A stretch of 64,000 bases of DNA, taken from Cyclobacteriaceae bacterium. Its GTDB lineage: Bacteria > Bacteroidota > Bacteroidia > Cytophagales > Cyclobacteriaceae. The translations under genes and the position numbers were made by a program. The DNA lies in contig JAPZUF010000005.1 of NCBI GenBank assembly GCA_027533395.1, forward strand, positions 62,001 through 126,000, read 5' to 3'. The notes under the pieces are model-generated. The model was not told the origin of the DNA. It ran no database searches and saw nothing but the letters and a program-made list of their open reading frames with translations. Shown piece by piece: positions 41,367-49,622 of the stretch. Each line of letters starts with the position of its first letter. Position 1 is the stretch's first letter.

Positions 41367-41516
41367 ATTCATATTTCTCTAAAATTCGATTGGCTGTCGC
41401 CAAAAAGCCGAAGGCACACGGGGGTTTAGCGTGTGTTACTTTACTGATTTTTTGATTTTGAAGATTTAATTGTTTGATAATCAATTTTATATACAGAATA
41501 GCATTAGAATTTTGGA
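41367..41516. other. Non-coding gap between terminase and integrase stops
   Basis: 150 bp between convergent genes. It holds a hairpin TTGGC-TGTC-GCCAA (41390-41403), whose CTGTCGCCAA half is the inverse of TTGGCGACAG at 38662-38671, and a second stem CACACG/CGTGTG just after it. No T-run follows, so a terminator is not clear; a packaging (cos/pac) site is possible. Confidence 0.4.
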
Positions 41517-42770
41517 CTACTTCAAGAGTTTATTCATTTTCTCAACATCTTGTTCCATCACCTTTTTATTAGTCTTAACGTATTTTTCTAAAGTATCTCT
41601 TTTTTTCAATCCCATGAATTTCATGAGCGAAGTATGGTTAGCTCCTGCTTGATCCATTAAACTTGCAAATGTGTAGCGTGCCACGTGATGATGCAGATTT
41701 AAGTCCATATCAAATTTTAAGGCTATGTTTTTTAAAACTCTGTTTGCGTACTGGTCTGAAAATCTATCAAAAACTTTCTCGGATGGATTATCTTTCAGTT
41801 CATCATCAAGAAGAAGTCTAGCCATGTCGTTAAGTGGTACTGCATCTACCTTCGTACCAAAACGTCTGGTTTTATGGGGCACTAAACTCATTTGTCCATT
41901 GTCAAACATTGACCTTTCAAGTTTTTGTAAGTCTGAGATTCTGAGTGCACAATTACAGCTGAAAAGAAATCTTCTCAATACCAGAACTTCACTCTTGTTT
42001 AAACCAGGTCTAAGGTCTTTCTTCTTATATAAAGGTTGTAATGGTTTATCCTTCCACTCTAAATATATGTTTACGAGCCTTTTAAAATCATCAATATTTA
42101 ATGGCTTCCAGCTACCTTCTTGAAGTACATTTTTAAATCTCTCGTATGGATTTACAAACTTTATGTTATCAGATCTATTAGCAATGTTGAGATAGGTAAT
42201 TACATGCTTGTGCCTTGGCCATCTGCCATTAATAGATATTTCCTTTTTTATTTCATCATCAGGATCAACATCACGTTTTAGTTTTCTATCAAATTCATTT
42301 GCCCATTCAGGATTGAATTCGTGAAATGGTAAGTATGTGTAGAACTTCTTCAACTTTTTTAAAGTCCCTTTCTCCTTCTTATAGGTCTCATTAGAAATTG
42401 CTCCCCTATTCCATCTTTCGAATGACTTCTTAGCGAAATATTCTATGAAATCATTTTTATTAAGGTCTGTAGTGTACTCTTTTAAAAAGCTTTCTAGTGT
42501 GAGAGTTAATCCTCTTAACAAGTAATCCTTTCTTATCTCATTTGCTTTTGATAAAGATGAGTTGATGATGATATTGTATTCTTCGTAATCAGGATCATTC
42601 TTGAATCTCGGTTTACAAAAAGATTTATCATTGAATTTCTCTGCCGGCCAGCAAATGATGGTCTGTATTCGAGCTTTCTTTCTATTAACAATTACCTGCA
42701 AATAGATAGCGCACGTACCATCCTTTCTTGGCGTTTGAGAATCAATTTTTATTGAAGCACTAAAGCCCAT
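41517..42770 (-). CDS. Tyrosine recombinase, prophage integrase
   Basis: Start at ATG 42770 (MGFSASIKIDSQTPRKDG), which fits the N-terminal arm-binding domain of Bacteroidota phage integrases; an upstream ATG at 42809 would run through the 19-bp repeat. 417 residues: arm-binding domain, SAM-like core-binding domain (about 90-210), and catalytic domain with Arg (ALRISDL), His-x-x-Arg (HHVARYTFA) and Tyr nucleophile (LEKYVK). It lies next to the tRNA-Leu attachment site. It should integrate and excise the phage at that tRNA. Confidence 0.9.
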   Translation of the reverse strand: MGFSASIKIDSQTPRKDGTCAIYLQVIVNRKKARIQTIICWPAEKFNDKSFCKPRFKNDPDYEEYNIIINSSLSKANEIRKDYLLRGLTLTLESFLKEYTTDLNKNDFIEYFAKKSFERWNRGAISNETYKKEKGTLKKLKKFYTYLPFHEFNPEWANEFDRKLKRDVDPDDEIKKEISINGRWPRHKHVITYLNIANRSDNIKFVNPYERFKNVLQEGSWKPLNIDDFKRLVNIYLEWKDKPLQPLYKKKDLRPGLNKSEVLVLRRFLFSCNCALRISDLQKLERSMFDNGQMSLVPHKTRRFGTKVDAVPLNDMARLLLDDELKDNPSEKVFDRFSDQYANRVLKNIALKFDMDLNLHHHVARYTFASLMDQAGANHTSLMKFMGLKKRDTLEKYVKTNKKVMEQDVEKMNKLLK

Positions 42771-42773
42771 CGC

Positions 42774-42792
42774 TCTGAAACAATTCTGAAAC
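42774..42792. repeat. 19-bp repeat copy 3, TCTGAAAC-AAT-TCTGAAAC (next to integrase)
   Basis: Same unit and 11-bp spacing as copies 1 and 2, with one base change in the centre. It lies directly upstream of the integrase start and 78 bp inside attR. Confidence 0.8.
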
Positions 42793-42808
42793 AAAATGAC
42801 CAAAAACA

Positions 42809-42868
42809 TGGCCTACAACCTTCGATTGTAGGCCAAAAACAAACTTTTTTGGAGCCTCATGCAGGCTC
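42809..42868. repeat. Two inverted repeats between integrase and tRNA-Leu
   Basis: A 10-bp perfect stem (TGGCCTACAA/TTGTAGGCCA, 42809-42818 and 42826-42835) and a 6-bp stem (GAGCCT/AGGCTC, 42852-42857 and 42863-42868). The minus strand between tRNA-Leu and int therefore folds strongly. It may process or attenuate read-through, or bind recombination proteins. Confidence 0.6.
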
Positions 42869-42869
42869 A

Positions 42870-42882
42870 GTGCCCAGGACTG
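42870..42882. other. attR: 13-bp core at the tRNA-Leu 3' end
   Basis: GTGCCCAGGACTG, identical to 6428-6440, covering the 3' acceptor end of the tRNA gene. The tRNA remains intact on this side. Confidence 0.9.
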
Positions 42883-42952
42883 GACTCGAACCAGCACACC
42901 TTGCGGCACCACCCCCTCAAAGTGGCGTGTCTACCAATTTCACCACCTGGGC
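42871..42952 (-). tRNA. tRNA-Leu (anticodon GAG)
   Basis: 82 nt. The acceptor arms GCCCAGG and CCTGGGC pair fully. Anticodon stem CCACT/GGTGG encloses loop TTGAGGG, giving anticodon GAG. There is a variable arm of class II (TGCCGCAAGGTG) and a TpsiC arm GGTTCGAGTCC. The discriminator is A and CCA is not encoded. The gene serves as the phage attachment site. Confidence 0.95.
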
Positions 42953-42974
42953 AGACATTTTTTACAAAGGGTTG

Positions 42975-43005
42975 CAAATCTATAAACCTTTCTAGATTAA
43001 TACAA
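42975..43005 (-). promoter_or_regulatory. tRNA-Leu promoter (TTG-N20-TAGATTTG)
   Basis: On the minus strand TTG at 43005-43003 and TAGATTTG at 42982-42975, spaced 20 nt, a full match to the Bacteroidota sigma-A pattern, 22 nt before the tRNA. Serves as an internal reference for host promoter spacing. Confidence 0.75.
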
Positions 43006-43040
43006 AAATCAAGAAATTTTAAAGATTATTTCACATTGAT

Positions 43041-43072
43041 TTGATAGTGACATCATAGTTTTTGTATATTCG
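43041..43072 (+). promoter_or_regulatory. Possible promoter TTG-N21-TATATTCG
   Basis: A seven-of-eight match to TAnnTTTG with a TTG 21 nt upstream. It would start a short RNA that ends at the strong hairpin at 43126-43154. Confidence 0.4.
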
Positions 43073-43075
43073 TGT

Positions 43076-43160
43076 TCCGCATTTAGGAGCCCATCTAATT
43101 TTCCTAATTGCTGCACAACGAGTGTAAAAGCTGTCTCAGGCGGAGGCAGCTTTTATAATT
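43076..43160 (+). ncRNA. Candidate small RNA or attenuated leader upstream of the Rrf2 gene
   Basis: About 85 nt between the promoter-like sequence and a terminator with a 12-bp stem (AAAAGCTGTCTC/GAGGCAGCTTTT, including one G-U pair). No open frame of note. It may be a free small RNA, or a leader controlling the Rrf2 gene 60 nt further on. No known RNA family is recognised. Confidence 0.35.
43126..43158 (+). terminator. Hairpin terminator before the Rrf2 gene
   Basis: 12-bp stem with loop AGGCG (43138-43142) and a short T-run after the stem. Confidence 0.7.
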
Positions 43161-43217
43161 TATAGCCTTTTTCATATAAGCCTTTTTAACTTCTCGCAAA
43201 CCTGTTAAATTGTCGTT

Positions 43218-43655
43218 ATGCTGTCTAAGAAGTGTAAATACGCTATACATGCTTTGCTTTATTTAGCAGAGCGCTACCAAAAAGGTCCCGTTCATATCCA
43301 AGAAATTTCTGATGAACAACGCATCCCGAAAAAATTCCTGGAGGCCATTTTGTTAGAGCTCCGAAACGCTAAGATTTTACATAGCAAAAAAGGAAAAGGT
43401 GGTGGTTACTATCTGTATAAAAATCCTGAAGAAGTGAACATGATAGAGATTATCAGGCTGATGGATGGCGCTATTGCTATGTTGCCATGTGTTTCTCTAC
43501 ATTATTACGAGCCATGTGATGAATGTAGGAACGAAGCTTCCTGTGGTATTCGTGATACGTTCATTCAAGTAAGAGACCAAACGTTGGGCATCTTAGAAAA
43601 AAGTACACTAGCTGAAATGTTAAAACGGCAACAAATGCTCTCACTAAGCATTTAA
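43218..43655 (+). CDS. Rrf2-family transcriptional regulator with cysteine cluster
   Basis: 145 residues. Winged helix N-terminus (MLSKKCKYAIHALLYLAE, with recognition region RIPKKFLEAILLEL and wing KGKGGGYYL). Four cysteines (MLPCVS, EPCDEC, ASCGIR) sit where Fe-S-binding Rrf2 proteins such as IscR and NsrR carry ligands. It may sense iron-sulfur status or redox or nitric oxide. No obvious target operon is adjacent. Confidence 0.82.
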   Translation: MLSKKCKYAIHALLYLAERYQKGPVHIQEISDEQRIPKKFLEAILLELRNAKILHSKKGKGGGYYLYKNPEEVNMIEIIRLMDGAIAMLPCVSLHYYEPCDECRNEASCGIRDTFIQVRDQTLGILEKSTLAEMLKRQQMLSLSI

Positions 43656-43705
43656 GGTTTTGATATTCAACTCTTAGGCTTAACTTGCGCGCTTATTTTT
43701 AGCGC

Positions 43706-44206
43706 ATGGCATTTCTTGAAAAAAAATTAAAGGTTAAAAAATCTACTCTTCCCAATGCAGGCAAAGGCCTGTTTACAACTATTGATGTTTTAAAAGGAAC
43801 CCGAATTGTAGAATACAAAGGTACCCGAACAACTTGGTCGGAGGTTGAAGACGATGATGGAAAAAATGGTTATATATTCTACATCAACAGTAAAAATGTA
43901 ATCGATGCCTTGCCACATAAAAATGCTTTAGGCAGATATGCTAACGATGCCCGTGGCATCACCCGTGTTGAAGGTATCAGAAATAATGCTCAATACATTA
44001 TCGAAAAAGGAAGATGTTACATAGATGCTATGAAAGACATCAAAGCCGGAGAAGAAATTTTAGTGAGTTACAGCGCAGATTATTGGCGAGTTATAAAAGG
44101 AAATCTCGGTATAAAGTCTAAAAAGAAAAAAACGAAGACAAACAAAACCAAATCATCAAAAAAGAAAAATAAATCCTCTGCTAAAAAGAAGAGCAAAAAG
44201 AAATAG
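43706..44206 (+). CDS. SET-domain protein with lysine-rich histone-H1-like tail
   Basis: 166 residues. Residues of about 5-135 form a SET domain: N-terminal KGLFTTIDVLKGTRIVEYKG, a RYANDARG loop (the place of the conserved RFxNH motif) and C-terminal AGEEILVSYSADYW. The last 35 residues are almost only Lys, Ser, Thr and Asn (KSKKKKTKTNKTK...), like an H1 tail. SET proteins are protein-lysine methyltransferases. The tail could bind DNA or be self-methylated; this is inference. Confidence 0.8.
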   Translation: MAFLEKKLKVKKSTLPNAGKGLFTTIDVLKGTRIVEYKGTRTTWSEVEDDDGKNGYIFYINSKNVIDALPHKNALGRYANDARGITRVEGIRNNAQYIIEKGRCYIDAMKDIKAGEEILVSYSADYWRVIKGNLGIKSKKKKTKTNKTKSSKKKNKSSAKKKSKKK

Positions 44207-44231
44207 CAGTGATAATATTTGTTACAAAGTA

Positions 44232-44257
44232 AAAGCGGAGATACTTCCGCTTTTTTT
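44232..44257. terminator. Terminator between SET gene and TPR membrane gene
   Basis: Stem AAAGCGGA/TCCGCTTT followed by T-run, between convergent genes. Confidence 0.85.
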
Positions 44258-47192
44258 ATTGCAACAACTTTGTAATTTCCATTGCTGCATTTTCAGCATA
44301 CTGAGCATATTCTAGTTGCTTACAAATTTGATAATAAGCTTTCCATAATTTCATTGATGATTTATTGGTTTGGATGGCTTCAGCTAAAATCTCGTATGCT
44401 TTAAAGTTATCCTTCTTTACAACTTGTTGATACAAAGCAGACGCAATAATGCCATCTTCAAAGTATGCGTTTGCGTTAGCCAAATAGACAAAATCTCTTT
44501 CTGCTTCTTTTCCGCTGCCCGAAGCTTCTTTTAACAAAGCTTCAAAATAGATTTTATGTAATTTAAATCTTAAAGAAAAAACTTGATTCTTTAACTTGTT
44601 GGCAAGCAAATCTAAATCTCCTAATTCAGCAAAGCACAATAAAGTAGCAATGTTGGCTTCTTCTTTTAAACGTTCTTGATTAGTTAAGTTGAAGGCATCT
44701 TTAGCATATAATAGTGCTTGCTTACTATTACCCACATCATAAAATCGATTAGATAAGTCCAATAAAGCTCTTGCTTTAATATTTGTATCAGTTATTGAAG
44801 ATGCGATTATTTTAAACTTAGTAGTATCATTCAACTTAACACGATACCGTAAATATTGATACTTGTCACCATCTGATTGATCCAAGGGATTTTTAATATC
44901 GTACAAATTCAATAATCTATCTGCAATAGTGCGCTCTCCAGCTTCTCCATATAGTCGAACAGTATCCCAACAAATGGGTGCTTCAATGCCATTTCTTGCT
45001 TCCGACTCGGCAATTGCCAAATAATAGTTTGCTTGAGGATGATTAAAATTTTTAGCAAATCGAAAAGCTATTGCTGCGCTCAACGGATTTTGTTGCTCTA
45101 ACATCCATAAACCAATAATAAAATTATACTTGCCTTGATTTTTCGCGCTGATAAAGGACAATTCACTCATTATTTGTAATGCTTTGTTAACCTGACCTTG
45201 CAAGTAATTAGCGTGCGCTAATGAAGCTAGTAAAGACTCACTAAAAGCTATATTAGTAGAATCTCTTATCAACTTTTCTGCTTGTAATAATTGTTTATCA
45301 TCCAGTATAAAAGCCTTTTGAAGTAAATAATTATTTAACAACGTTGCTGTATACAAATTCAATGCCTGTGAAGAATCAGGCAGACTTCCTTGCGAAAAAT
45401 TAGTTTTATTTAAAGCTGCTAATGCCAAAAGATTAGCCTTTACATTGGAAGGGTTTACATCAAACTCCAGGGCTATGGAATCTGCATAAAGAGGTAAATA
45501 CTCTTGTGCAGCTAAAGCTACAAAATTTGCTTCAGCAGCTGATTTGGTTTTCTTATGCTCGCGAGCTACTTGCAAAAAATAAAAAGCTGAATCTAAATCA
45601 TGAATCTTTCCGTATTGAAAACCGACATTTACCATCAAACGCTGATCATCTGGAAAGGCCTGCAATCCTTCTCTTAATTTTTGTATCGCTTTAAACGTAT
45701 TTCCTTCCCAGTTATAAATATTGGCATCATTAGCAAAAGCAAAAGGTGCCAACTTTTTTATTTGGGCACGCTCATAATATTCATGACTCAATTGCCATTG
45801 GTAATCACCTGAAAAATGATAAGCCAAAGGATAGCTGGAATGATGGTTTGCATAATTATAATTTCTTCCTTGCTCATAATAGGTTCGACCTACATCTTTT
45901 CTATCAATGGTAATGTATAAATCTCCCATTGTATTCCAGAAACCAACTAACCCATCGTAGGCATAATTTCTCCAATTATTTAAAAACAAAAGTGCTAATG
46001 CTACAATGATTGCTCCTAACTTAAAAGTTTCATAAGGCATTCGATTGGGTTTGTATAAAACTTTCCAAACAGAAAGGTTCTTGTCAGCTACACCTAAAAA
46101 ATTAGAAAGCACATATAACAGAAATGCAACAGCAGAGCCGATATAAATAAAAATTGAAATTTCTTTCCAGGCTTGAAGTGGCGCGTCTTGTGAAGTTCCT
46201 GATAAGAATAAAAAGAATGAAAGACTAAAGCATAACAAAATGATATAAAAAAAAGCACCGAACGGTTGAAAAGGCATGATGTTTCCATAGCGAGTTTCGC
46301 GGTGTTTCCAACCCCAAATACCTAAAATAGCAGATACAATGATGAGAAAGTGGATATCAAAAGTGAAAATAGAGGTATTAAAAATCTTAAACTGTTGCAC
46401 ATAAACGAGTACTAGGTTTAAGATATAAATAACCATGATGATTAGAAAATGGCGCATTCCCGAAAAACTCTGTTGAGACCCAGTTAGGTAAAGGAATATT
46501 GCAGGAATTTCTTGGGCAATTATAAACACAAACAAAACACCTATCACTAACCCAGCAGTATAGCCCGTAACGGACAGATATAAGAATGGAAGCGGTACTT
46601 GCGAACCCAATAAGATGGATGCTAAAACTACCACCGTAATACCTGAAAAAGTTAACAAACGCTTTTGAAAACTCCATGCCGGTTTAAACTTATTGATGTA
46701 ATAACTCACAAGCGTAAATAAAGCAATGACAAAAACTGGAAACCATTGTCCTGGTAAGCCAAAAACTTTCAATACTTCAAGGCGCAGACCTACTAAAAAC
46801 AAAATCAACAATGTTAGTCCTGCATAATAAGAAAAACGCTCTAGCGCAGAAAAAATAGTCTGCATGTAGATAAAACACAACCACAATGCACCTACAAAAA
46901 AATAGGCTGTAAATAAATGAGGATCTAACTTTCCACCTTGAAAGAATTCAAAAACAACATAAACAGATGCAGGAATAGTAATAGTGAAATTACCTATGGT
47001 AAACTCGTGCAAAGCAATTTCAATTTCTTTTTGTTCCTGAAAGGATTGCCATTGTATCACTGCTTCTACGCCCCAGAAGAAATAAACAACAGACCCAATT
47101 AAACACAATAAAGCAAGCCCTACTAAAATAAAATAATGAAATCTAAATTCTTTGCTCCAGTTTTTCCAAAACCATTTTTGCTCTTCCATCAC
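44256..47192 (-). CDS. Large membrane protein with C-terminal TPR domain
   Basis: 978 residues. The first 430 are strongly hydrophobic with roughly a dozen membrane segments (e.g. YFILVGLALLCLIGSVVYFF, FPVFVIALFTLVSYYI). The rest is TPR-like (QKLREGLQAFPDDQRLMVNV and later repeats). Last gene of the M24-PlsC-GatC operon; overlaps gatC by ATGA. Common in Bacteroidota but I know no assigned function. Confidence 0.65.
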   Translation of the reverse strand: MMEEQKWFWKNWSKEFRFHYFILVGLALLCLIGSVVYFFWGVEAVIQWQSFQEQKEIEIALHEFTIGNFTITIPASVYVVFEFFQGGKLDPHLFTAYFFVGALWLCFIYMQTIFSALERFSYYAGLTLLILFLVGLRLEVLKVFGLPGQWFPVFVIALFTLVSYYINKFKPAWSFQKRLLTFSGITVVVLASILLGSQVPLPFLYLSVTGYTAGLVIGVLFVFIIAQEIPAIFLYLTGSQQSFSGMRHFLIIMVIYILNLVLVYVQQFKIFNTSIFTFDIHFLIIVSAILGIWGWKHRETRYGNIMPFQPFGAFFYIILLCFSLSFFLFLSGTSQDAPLQAWKEISIFIYIGSAVAFLLYVLSNFLGVADKNLSVWKVLYKPNRMPYETFKLGAIIVALALLFLNNWRNYAYDGLVGFWNTMGDLYITIDRKDVGRTYYEQGRNYNYANHHSSYPLAYHFSGDYQWQLSHEYYERAQIKKLAPFAFANDANIYNWEGNTFKAIQKLREGLQAFPDDQRLMVNVGFQYGKIHDLDSAFYFLQVAREHKKTKSAAEANFVALAAQEYLPLYADSIALEFDVNPSNVKANLLALAALNKTNFSQGSLPDSSQALNLYTATLLNNYLLQKAFILDDKQLLQAEKLIRDSTNIAFSESLLASLAHANYLQGQVNKALQIMSELSFISAKNQGKYNFIIGLWMLEQQNPLSAAIAFRFAKNFNHPQANYYLAIAESEARNGIEAPICWDTVRLYGEAGERTIADRLLNLYDIKNPLDQSDGDKYQYLRYRVKLNDTTKFKIIASSITDTNIKARALLDLSNRFYDVGNSKQALLYAKDAFNLTNQERLKEEANIATLLCFAELGDLDLLANKLKNQVFSLRFKLHKIYFEALLKEASGSGKEAERDFVYLANANAYFEDGIIASALYQQVVKKDNFKAYEILAEAIQTNKSSMKLWKAYYQICKQLEYAQYAENAAMEITKLLQ

Positions 47193-47485
47193 GCTTTATT
47201 ATCAATAACTTTATTCACTAAAAAATACTGCTCATCTTTTTGTTTAGCATGCGATAATGCTTCATCATTTGAAATCATATTGCCTCTTACATCTTCGCGC
47301 ATAGCATTGATTTCATGAGACATATTTAATAATGGCTCAATTCCATCCGTATTTACTTCTTGTAACTGCGCAACCCAATTGATAATTTGAAATAAATCTT
47401 TTGTTAACTTTTCCTCTTGCTCCGGTTTTATCTCAAGTCTTGCCAATTCAGCTAACCTATACAAAGTATTCTTATCTATCTCCAT
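47189..47485 (-). CDS. gatC: Asp/Glu-tRNA amidotransferase subunit C
   Basis: 98 residues (MEIDKNTLYRLAELARLEIK), with the GatC pattern LARLEI...LTKDLFQIINWVAQLQEV and LLNMSHEINAMREDV. GatC holds together GatA and GatB in the complex that converts Glu-tRNA(Gln) or Asp-tRNA(Asn) to the amidated form. gatA and gatB are not in this window. Sits 1 nt after plsC. Confidence 0.9.
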   Translation of the reverse strand: MEIDKNTLYRLAELARLEIKPEQEEKLTKDLFQIINWVAQLQEVNTDGIEPLLNMSHEINAMREDVRGNMISNDEALSHAKQKDEQYFLVNKVIDNKA

Positions 47486-47486
47486 G

Positions 47487-48245
47487 TTATACTTGTTCTA
47501 CTTTTAAGTGATTATATCTTTCTTCTAATGTTGATTTGATTTTTTGAAAGGCTTTTTCTTTCAATTCTACTAAATCATTCATCGTTAAGTTTTCGGTTTC
47601 GATGGGTTCATGAAAAACCATTCGAATGGGTTGCCAATTAAACAAAATCAATTTCTCGTCTGGTAATATTTGCCAAATATTAACGAGGGTTACCGGAACA
47701 ACCGGCACTTTTTTCTCGATTGCAATTTTAAAAGCACCATCTTTAAAGGGAATCATGTTTGGCGCTTGTTTGGTTAAAATACCACCCTCCGGAAAAATAA
47801 CTAAACTCTTTCCTTCATCGATTGCCTGCATAGATTTTATTAGCGTATTTACTCGGCTCGAGATACTGGCGCGATCCACCGTGATGTGCAATTTTTTATA
47901 CATGTAACCAAACAAAGGAAGTTTCTCCATATCATTTTTCCCAACAAAAACTGCATTGATCGGATTTAAACCCATTACAGCAATATCAAAGTATGAAAAA
48001 TGATTAGCCACAAAAACGTACTGTCTTTTTTCAAGTTTTGTTTTATGTTCTACAAAAAAAGGCATGAACAACATTGAAAAATATAATCTAGCCCATACCC
48101 TATTGATTACACCTGTTAAAAAATGTCTCTTAGGAAAAGTAATCGGTATCAAAAAAAATGGAAATAGCAACAAAAACAAAATAACAAAAACAACGCTGGC
48201 ATATAAGGTATATACAAAACGAAATGCCAGAAAAAGAACTCTCAT
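47487..48245 (-). CDS. 1-acyl-glycerol-3-phosphate acyltransferase family protein (PlsC-like)
   Basis: ATG at 48245 (MRVLFLAFRFVYTLYASV) is preferred to a TTG upstream, and lies 1 nt after the preceding stop. 252 residues: an N-terminal membrane segment, the acyltransferase motif NHFSYFD (NHx4D), substrate motif FPEGG and a GAFKIAIEKKVPVVPVTL block. It would add the second acyl chain in phospholipid synthesis at the inner membrane. Confidence 0.87.
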   Translation of the reverse strand: MRVLFLAFRFVYTLYASVVFVILFLLLFPFFLIPITFPKRHFLTGVINRVWARLYFSMLFMPFFVEHKTKLEKRQYVFVANHFSYFDIAVMGLNPINAVFVGKNDMEKLPLFGYMYKKLHITVDRASISSRVNTLIKSMQAIDEGKSLVIFPEGGILTKQAPNMIPFKDGAFKIAIEKKVPVVPVTLVNIWQILPDEKLILFNWQPIRMVFHEPIETENLTMNDLVELKEKAFQKIKSTLEERYNHLKVEQV

Positions 48246-48246
48246 C

Positions 48247-49581
48247 TTATTGTTTATTGATTTTTCCAGTGTTGCCAATCAACAAAAGATTTTTCTGGCG
48301 ACCATCTATGTATTTAAATCCTGACTGATCGAAGTATCCATCTTCCTCTAATTTTATCTGAATTTCTTTATTCCATTCTTTAATTTTAATTGTAGCATTT
48401 AACTCAATAGAGTAGGCTGTCTCAAACTTCAAAGTATATTCTCCATTGAAAGGCACTCCATTTTGCATGTCCCACATACCCACTGGCATGCCGGCTGCAT
48501 GACCATGATACCCTATAGGATGTGAATAAATGCTTGGTACAATACCTTCTGCAATAGCTTGTGCACGGGTTGCTGCTAAAATCTGATTACCAGTTTTGCC
48601 AACAACAAAATTACTTGTTAATATATCTTGTAATCTGTTACCGGTGGCGAGTGCTTGTTTTAAATAGTCAGGAGCATCATTTTCATCAGCTCGTAACACA
48701 TATGCATGCTGCTGTGTATCTGTATTTAATCTAAGATAAGTGATGCCAAAATCTACATGCAATAAATCTCCTTGCAAAATAACAACAGGAGTTGGTCTCT
48801 TAACAAAAATCGCATCGGGTTCATTGCGTGAAATAGAAACAGAAGGTTGAAACCAAGTATCTAATCTCAATTCTTTAATGCGTTCTCTGTACCACCACAC
48901 CACATCATCTGTAGTTGTGATACCAGGATGAATAACTTTGTCTGAAAATCCTTCAGCAATGATGTCATGCGCGATTTTACAAATGTGTTGATAGAGTGCC
49001 ATTTCTTTGGCAGTTCGTGTTTCGAGCCAACTGATAGCTAGGCCTTCTGCTGAAACCACACGTTCAGCCATTTTTCTAGAGAGTGAACCCACCAACTGTT
49101 CATAATCATTGGCACTAATACCATCGGCCAAACCAACATGACGCGATTTATTCACACCAATTTTTTTTGGATTTCTTTCTTCTATGATTTTGGCTAATTG
49201 TTTCCATTGGTCGGGTTGCGCATCCGGATCCCATGCGCGTTTAAACATGGTGCCGACATCGTAGCGTGCAACTGCTAATAACTCAACTTCATTTCCTTCG
49301 CCTTTATCAAAAGCCACTAACATGGTGGTTCGCCTCGCAGCAAACCAAGTGGCAGGTAATAAAGTTTCGATTACCGGATCTTCGTTGTATTCTCTGGAAA
49401 TCACCACCCACATATCGATGCCATTGGCGCGCATTAACTTGGGAATTAAATTTTTAAGTCGATCATTTAATACTTCATCAATTACTGCTGCTTGTTCTCG
49501 TTGTGATAATACAAGTGGTTGAGCTGAAGGATTAAAATAGATAGATACAAGAATGAAGGCAATCGTATATAGCTTTTTCAT
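48247..49581 (-). CDS. Secreted M24-family Xaa-Pro-like peptidase
   Basis: 444 residues with a signal peptide (MKKLYTIAFILVSIYFNPSA). The C-terminal pita-bread domain shows metal ligands: Asp in LLHVDFG, a second Asp in LNTDTQ, His in SHPIGYHGH, and glutamates in YSIELN and KLEEDGY. The N-terminal creatinase-like domain precedes it. It likely cleaves N-terminal Xaa-Pro bonds in the periplasm. First gene of a tight minus-strand operon. Confidence 0.82.
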   Translation of the reverse strand: MKKLYTIAFILVSIYFNPSAQPLVLSQREQAAVIDEVLNDRLKNLIPKLMRANGIDMWVVISREYNEDPVIETLLPATWFAARRTTMLVAFDKGEGNEVELLAVARYDVGTMFKRAWDPDAQPDQWKQLAKIIEERNPKKIGVNKSRHVGLADGISANDYEQLVGSLSRKMAERVVSAEGLAISWLETRTAKEMALYQHICKIAHDIIAEGFSDKVIHPGITTTDDVVWWYRERIKELRLDTWFQPSVSISRNEPDAIFVKRPTPVVILQGDLLHVDFGITYLRLNTDTQQHAYVLRADENDAPDYLKQALATGNRLQDILTSNFVVGKTGNQILAATRAQAIAEGIVPSIYSHPIGYHGHAAGMPVGMWDMQNGVPFNGEYTLKFETAYSIELNATIKIKEWNKEIQIKLEEDGYFDQSGFKYIDGRQKNLLLIGNTGKINKQ

Positions 49582-49622
49582 AGTACAGTTTGGGCTTCCA
49601 ATTTAGGCATTAATTCAGAATT

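Larger units (their letters stand above)
6428..42882. mobile_element. Integrated temperate siphovirus-like prophage (about 36.5 kb) with a DGR
   Basis: Bounded by 13-bp direct repeats at the tRNA-Leu 3' end. It contains a tyrosine integrase next to the tRNA, an XRE repressor, a primase-helicase, a diversity-generating retroelement, S49 protease, capsid, portal, connector, endolysin and holin candidates, tail proteins, a tape-measure gene with a frameshift, tail fibres and terminase. The tape-measure protein and absence of a contractile sheath suggest a siphovirus. The frameshift in the tape-measure gene may make it defective, unless it is a sequencing error. Confidence 0.93.

Noticed and set aside
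42809-42868. Factor-independent terminator between tRNA-Leu and integrase
   Set aside because: Both stem-loops lack a T-run on the minus strand right after the stem, so they are not convincing terminators.
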